A stretch of DNA of 8,129 nt from Eggerthellaceae bacterium (lineage in GTDB: Bacteria > Actinomycetota > Coriobacteriia > Coriobacteriales > Eggerthellaceae): assembly GCA_017533165.1 (NCBI GenBank), contig JAFXIM010000172.1, positions 1 to 8,129 of the forward strand, given 5' to 3'. Both the position numbers and the translations under genes were made by a program. Of the stretch, positions 6,483 to 8,129 are shown in pieces. Positions within the stretch are counted from its first letter, which is position 1, and each line of letters begins with the position of its first letter. A model generated the notes under the pieces. The model did no database searches. It was not told the DNA's origin and saw nothing but the letters and a program-made list of their open reading frames with translations.

Positions 6483-6642
6483 GCAAGTTCAGGTGCATCC
6501 TCAGTGGGTGCGATAGCCTGAACACAGACGCGGCCCCATCAAGATCAGACGCTGTCACGGCAAAACCCTCTTCGGGCTCGAAAACAGAGTCGGCCCCGCT
6601 GTTGGTCGGGGCCGTACCGTTTTTTGTATCAAAAGCGTTCAA
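6464..6642 (-). other. Probable out-of-frame N-terminal region of the iron-sulfur protein
   Basis: A frame beginning with TTG at 6640-6642, 12 nt after the gltX stop and 9 nt after an AGAGG, encodes an acidic stretch (MNAFDTKNGTAP..., then FEPEEGF and SDLDGAASV) resembling a disordered N-terminus. Near 6500-6535 this frame turns into non-acidic, unlikely sequence. The iron-sulfur frame meanwhile becomes acidic and Ala/Asp/Pro-rich (IAPTEDAPELADPADGE), continuing smoothly into the gene. That frame is closed upstream by TGA at 6539-6541 and has no start codon between that stop and the GTG. Joining the two needs a -1 shift, equal to one missing base; the C4/G4 run at 6534-6537 is a candidate place. 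A second candidate start in the upstream frame is GTG 6556-6558 with GAAGAGGG 7 nt before it. The alternative is that this is a gltX 3' region with a terminator. Confidence 0.5.
6581..6625. terminator. GC-rich hairpin with A/T runs on both sides, candidate bidirectional terminator
   Basis: CGGCCCCG (6591-6598) and CGGGGCCG (6607-6614) form a perfect 8-bp stem with an 8-nt loop. On the minus strand the stem is followed after 6 nt by TTTT (6584-6581) and begins 40 nt past the gltX stop. On the plus strand it is followed after 5 nt by six T (6620-6625). The offsets between stem and T-run are longer than in a strong intrinsic terminator, and the hairpin overlaps the possible N-terminal coding region of the next gene, so its role is uncertain. 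Confidence 0.35.
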
Positions 6643-6654
6643 AATCGCAAGCCT

Positions 6655-8129
6655 CTAGGCACCGAAAGCGCACTCGAGGACACCGTCGATACGTGCAAGC
6701 ACGTCTTCGGGATCCATAAGCTCAATGCTCTCGAACAGCGGCGGAGAAACCTGGTTGCCGCAGATGGCCACGCGCAAGGGCTGGAACAACAGCTTCGGCT
6801 TCATCTCAAGCGGCTCACACAGCGCACGGCATGCCTCCTGCAAGGCCTCGGCCTCCCAGGCAATGTCCTCGTCGGCAAGAACCTCGCGGCAAGCGCGCAG
6901 TGCTTCGTCAGCGCGGGCGCCTTCCTTGAGCAGGACCTTCTTCATGCTCTTTTCGTCTAGTGCCACGTTGGGGCCCCAGAACAGGAAGGCGAGCTTAGCC
7001 GGGATGTCGTCAAGGCGAGCAAGACGCTCGATGACCAACGGATAGAGCTTCTCGTAGAAGGCGGGATCCTCGTCAATGTCGGCGATGGCTGCGGAGATTG
7101 CCTCCTCATAACCCGGGGTTTCGGGAGTGATAGAAGGAGCCGGCGGCTCCGCGCCCTGCTCGGGGGTGGGAATCACGTTTACACCGTCTTCGATGTTAGC
7201 ACCGAGCACGTTGGCCTCAGCGATCCAGCGCTTGGATGCCTGAACCCAGCTGGGAGCATCCATCTCGCGGATGTACACGCCGTTCATCCAGTTGAGCTTA
7301 ACCTCGTCGAAAATGGCATCCTTCTTGGTGATGCGGTCAAGGCTGAAGCTCGACTTCAGCAGCTCGCGCGAGATGATGGTGGTCTCGCCATCGAGCGACC
7401 AACCCAAAAGCGCGAGGAAGTTCACCAGCGCATCGGAGAGATAGCCGCGATCGCGGTATTCCTCAACGTTGGTGGCGCCATGACGCTTTGAGAGCTTCTT
7501 GCCGTCCGCACCCAGGATCATGGAAAGGTGGGCGAAGGTGGGCGCTTCGTAGCCCAGAGCCTCATAGATGAGGATCTGGCGCGGGGTGTTGGAAAGGTGG
7601 TCATCGCCGCGGATGACGTGGGTGATGCCCATGTTGGCGTCATCGCAGACCACGGCGAAGTTGTAGGTCGGGCTGCCATCGGAGCGAACGAGAATCATGT
7701 CGTCCATAACGTCGCAAGGGAAGGACACGTGGCCGTACACGGCATCGTCAAACTCAATAGGGCCGTGATCCAGCGGCACCTTGAGACGCCATACGTGCGG
7801 TTCACCCGCAGCAATGCGCGCAGCAACCTCGTCTTCGGGAAGATCGCGGCACGTGCGGTCGTAACCAGAGTATCCACCCTCGTCCTTTTCTGCGATGGCG
7901 CGCTTGGAGTCAAGCTCTTCCTTGGTGCAGAAGCACGCATAGGCAGCACCGCGCTCTTTGAGGCGCTCGAGCGCAGCGGCGTAGGTGTCCATACGCTGGG
8001 TCTGGAAATAGGGGCCGCATGCGCCGCCCACCTCGGGACCCTCGTCCCAGTCAAGGCCAAGCCAGCGCATGGCGCGCAGGATGATCTGGGTGTTTTCCTC
8101 GGTGGAACGCTCAGGGTCGGTATCCTCAA
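6655..8129 (-). CDS. gltX: Glutamyl-tRNA synthetase (GltX), 5' end cut off by window edge
   Basis: This cytoplasmic class I enzyme charges tRNA-Glu with glutamate, and in organisms without GlnRS often tRNA-Gln too. The frame is open from the window edge (first full codon at 8127), giving 490 visible residues. They begin EDTDPERSTEENTQ, the conserved block after the Rossmann entry strand, so about 35-40 residues with the HIGH motif lie outside. An internal ATG at 8068-8070 is not the start. Numbering the visible protein from 1: zinc-site-like C65, C67 and C93 with D95 where E. coli has His; WRLKVP (113-118); HVIRGDDHLSNTPRQ (170-184); and the KMSKS-class motif KKLSKR (210-215). A Pro/Glu-rich insert of about 35-40 residues (around 307-344, positions about 7098-7206) lies just before the anticodon-binding domain. 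The protein ends ECAFGA. The stop TAG overlaps the putative ribosome-binding site of the next gene. Confidence 0.96.
   Translation of the reverse strand, partial: EDTDPERSTEENTQIILRAMRWLGLDWDEGPEVGGACGPYFQTQRMDTYAAALERLKERGAAYACFCTKEELDSKRAIAEKDEGGYSGYDRTCRDLPEDEVAARIAAGEPHVWRLKVPLDHGPIEFDDAVYGHVSFPCDVMDDMILVRSDGSPTYNFAVVCDDANMGITHVIRGDDHLSNTPRQILIYEALGYEAPTFAHLSMILGADGKKLSKRHGATNVEEYRDRGYLSDALVNFLALLGWSLDGETTIISRELLKSSFSLDRITKKDAIFDEVKLNWMNGVYIREMDAPSWVQASKRWIAEANVLGANIEDGVNVIPTPEQGAEPPAPSITPETPGYEEAISAAIADIDEDPAFYEKLYPLVIERLARLDDIPAKLAFLFWGPNVALDEKSMKKVLLKEGARADEALRACREVLADEDIAWEAEALQEACRALCEPLEMKPKLLFQPLRVAICGNQVSPPLFESIELMDPEDVLARIDGVLECAFGA

Noticed and set aside
5747..6658. Plus-strand open frame (303 codons)
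   Set aside because: It is antisense to the iron-sulfur gene and its 5' region; the opposite strand shows clear cluster motifs.
6655..8070. GltX starting at the internal ATG 8068-8070
   Set aside because: The frame continues upstream into the conserved EDTDPERSTEENTQ block, so the real start lies beyond the window.
1..8129. tRNA genes, CRISPR arrays, insertion sequences or toxin-antitoxin genes
   Set aside because: I found no repeat array, cloverleaf, transposase motif or small gene pair; the window is almost wholly filled by the six described genes.

Overview
The window is a compact run of six protein genes, all on the minus strand. Read in the direction of transcription they are gltX (glutamyl-tRNA synthetase, 5' end outside the window), a multi-cluster 4Fe-4S protein, a PaaI-type hotdog thioesterase, a circularly permuted ATP-grasp-like ligase of unknown substrate, metK (S-adenosylmethionine synthetase) and priA (primosomal helicase, 3' end outside the window). 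I see no tRNA, rRNA, CRISPR array, insertion sequence or phage gene. No gap between genes exceeds 300 bases. All long plus-strand reading frames are antisense shadows of these genes.

The DNA is moderately GC-rich by eye. The mixture of a metK-priA pair, an unlinked polyferredoxin and GC-rich codon use suggests an anaerobic high-GC Gram-positive, most likely Coriobacteriia/Eggerthellaceae. That placement is inference from gene style, not from a marker search.

Region by region: positions 1-1885 hold the first 628 codons of priA. metK (1892-3154) ends 6 nt before the priA ATG, so the two are probably translationally coupled. Positions 3155-3302 are the largest gap and form the metK leader, with a strong Shine-Dalgarno site, two directly adjacent hairpins and a 19-bp palindrome. 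Positions 3303-5123 hold a tight two-gene unit, thioesterase then ATP-grasp protein, separated by 15 nt. Positions 5192-6463 hold the iron-sulfur protein, whose true N-terminus probably lies upstream in a different frame (6464-6642), which implies a frameshift or a sequence error. gltX fills 6655-8129.

Three genes (gltX, metK, priA) are housekeeping. The three between gltX and metK are the accessory part: an electron-transfer or cluster scaffold protein, an acyl-CoA thioesterase and an ATP-dependent ligase. Their adjacency suggests, but does not prove, a small shared pathway. The points most worth a second look are the apparent frameshift, the metK leader and the thioesterase/ATP-grasp pair. 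I found no clear evidence of a wholly new system.
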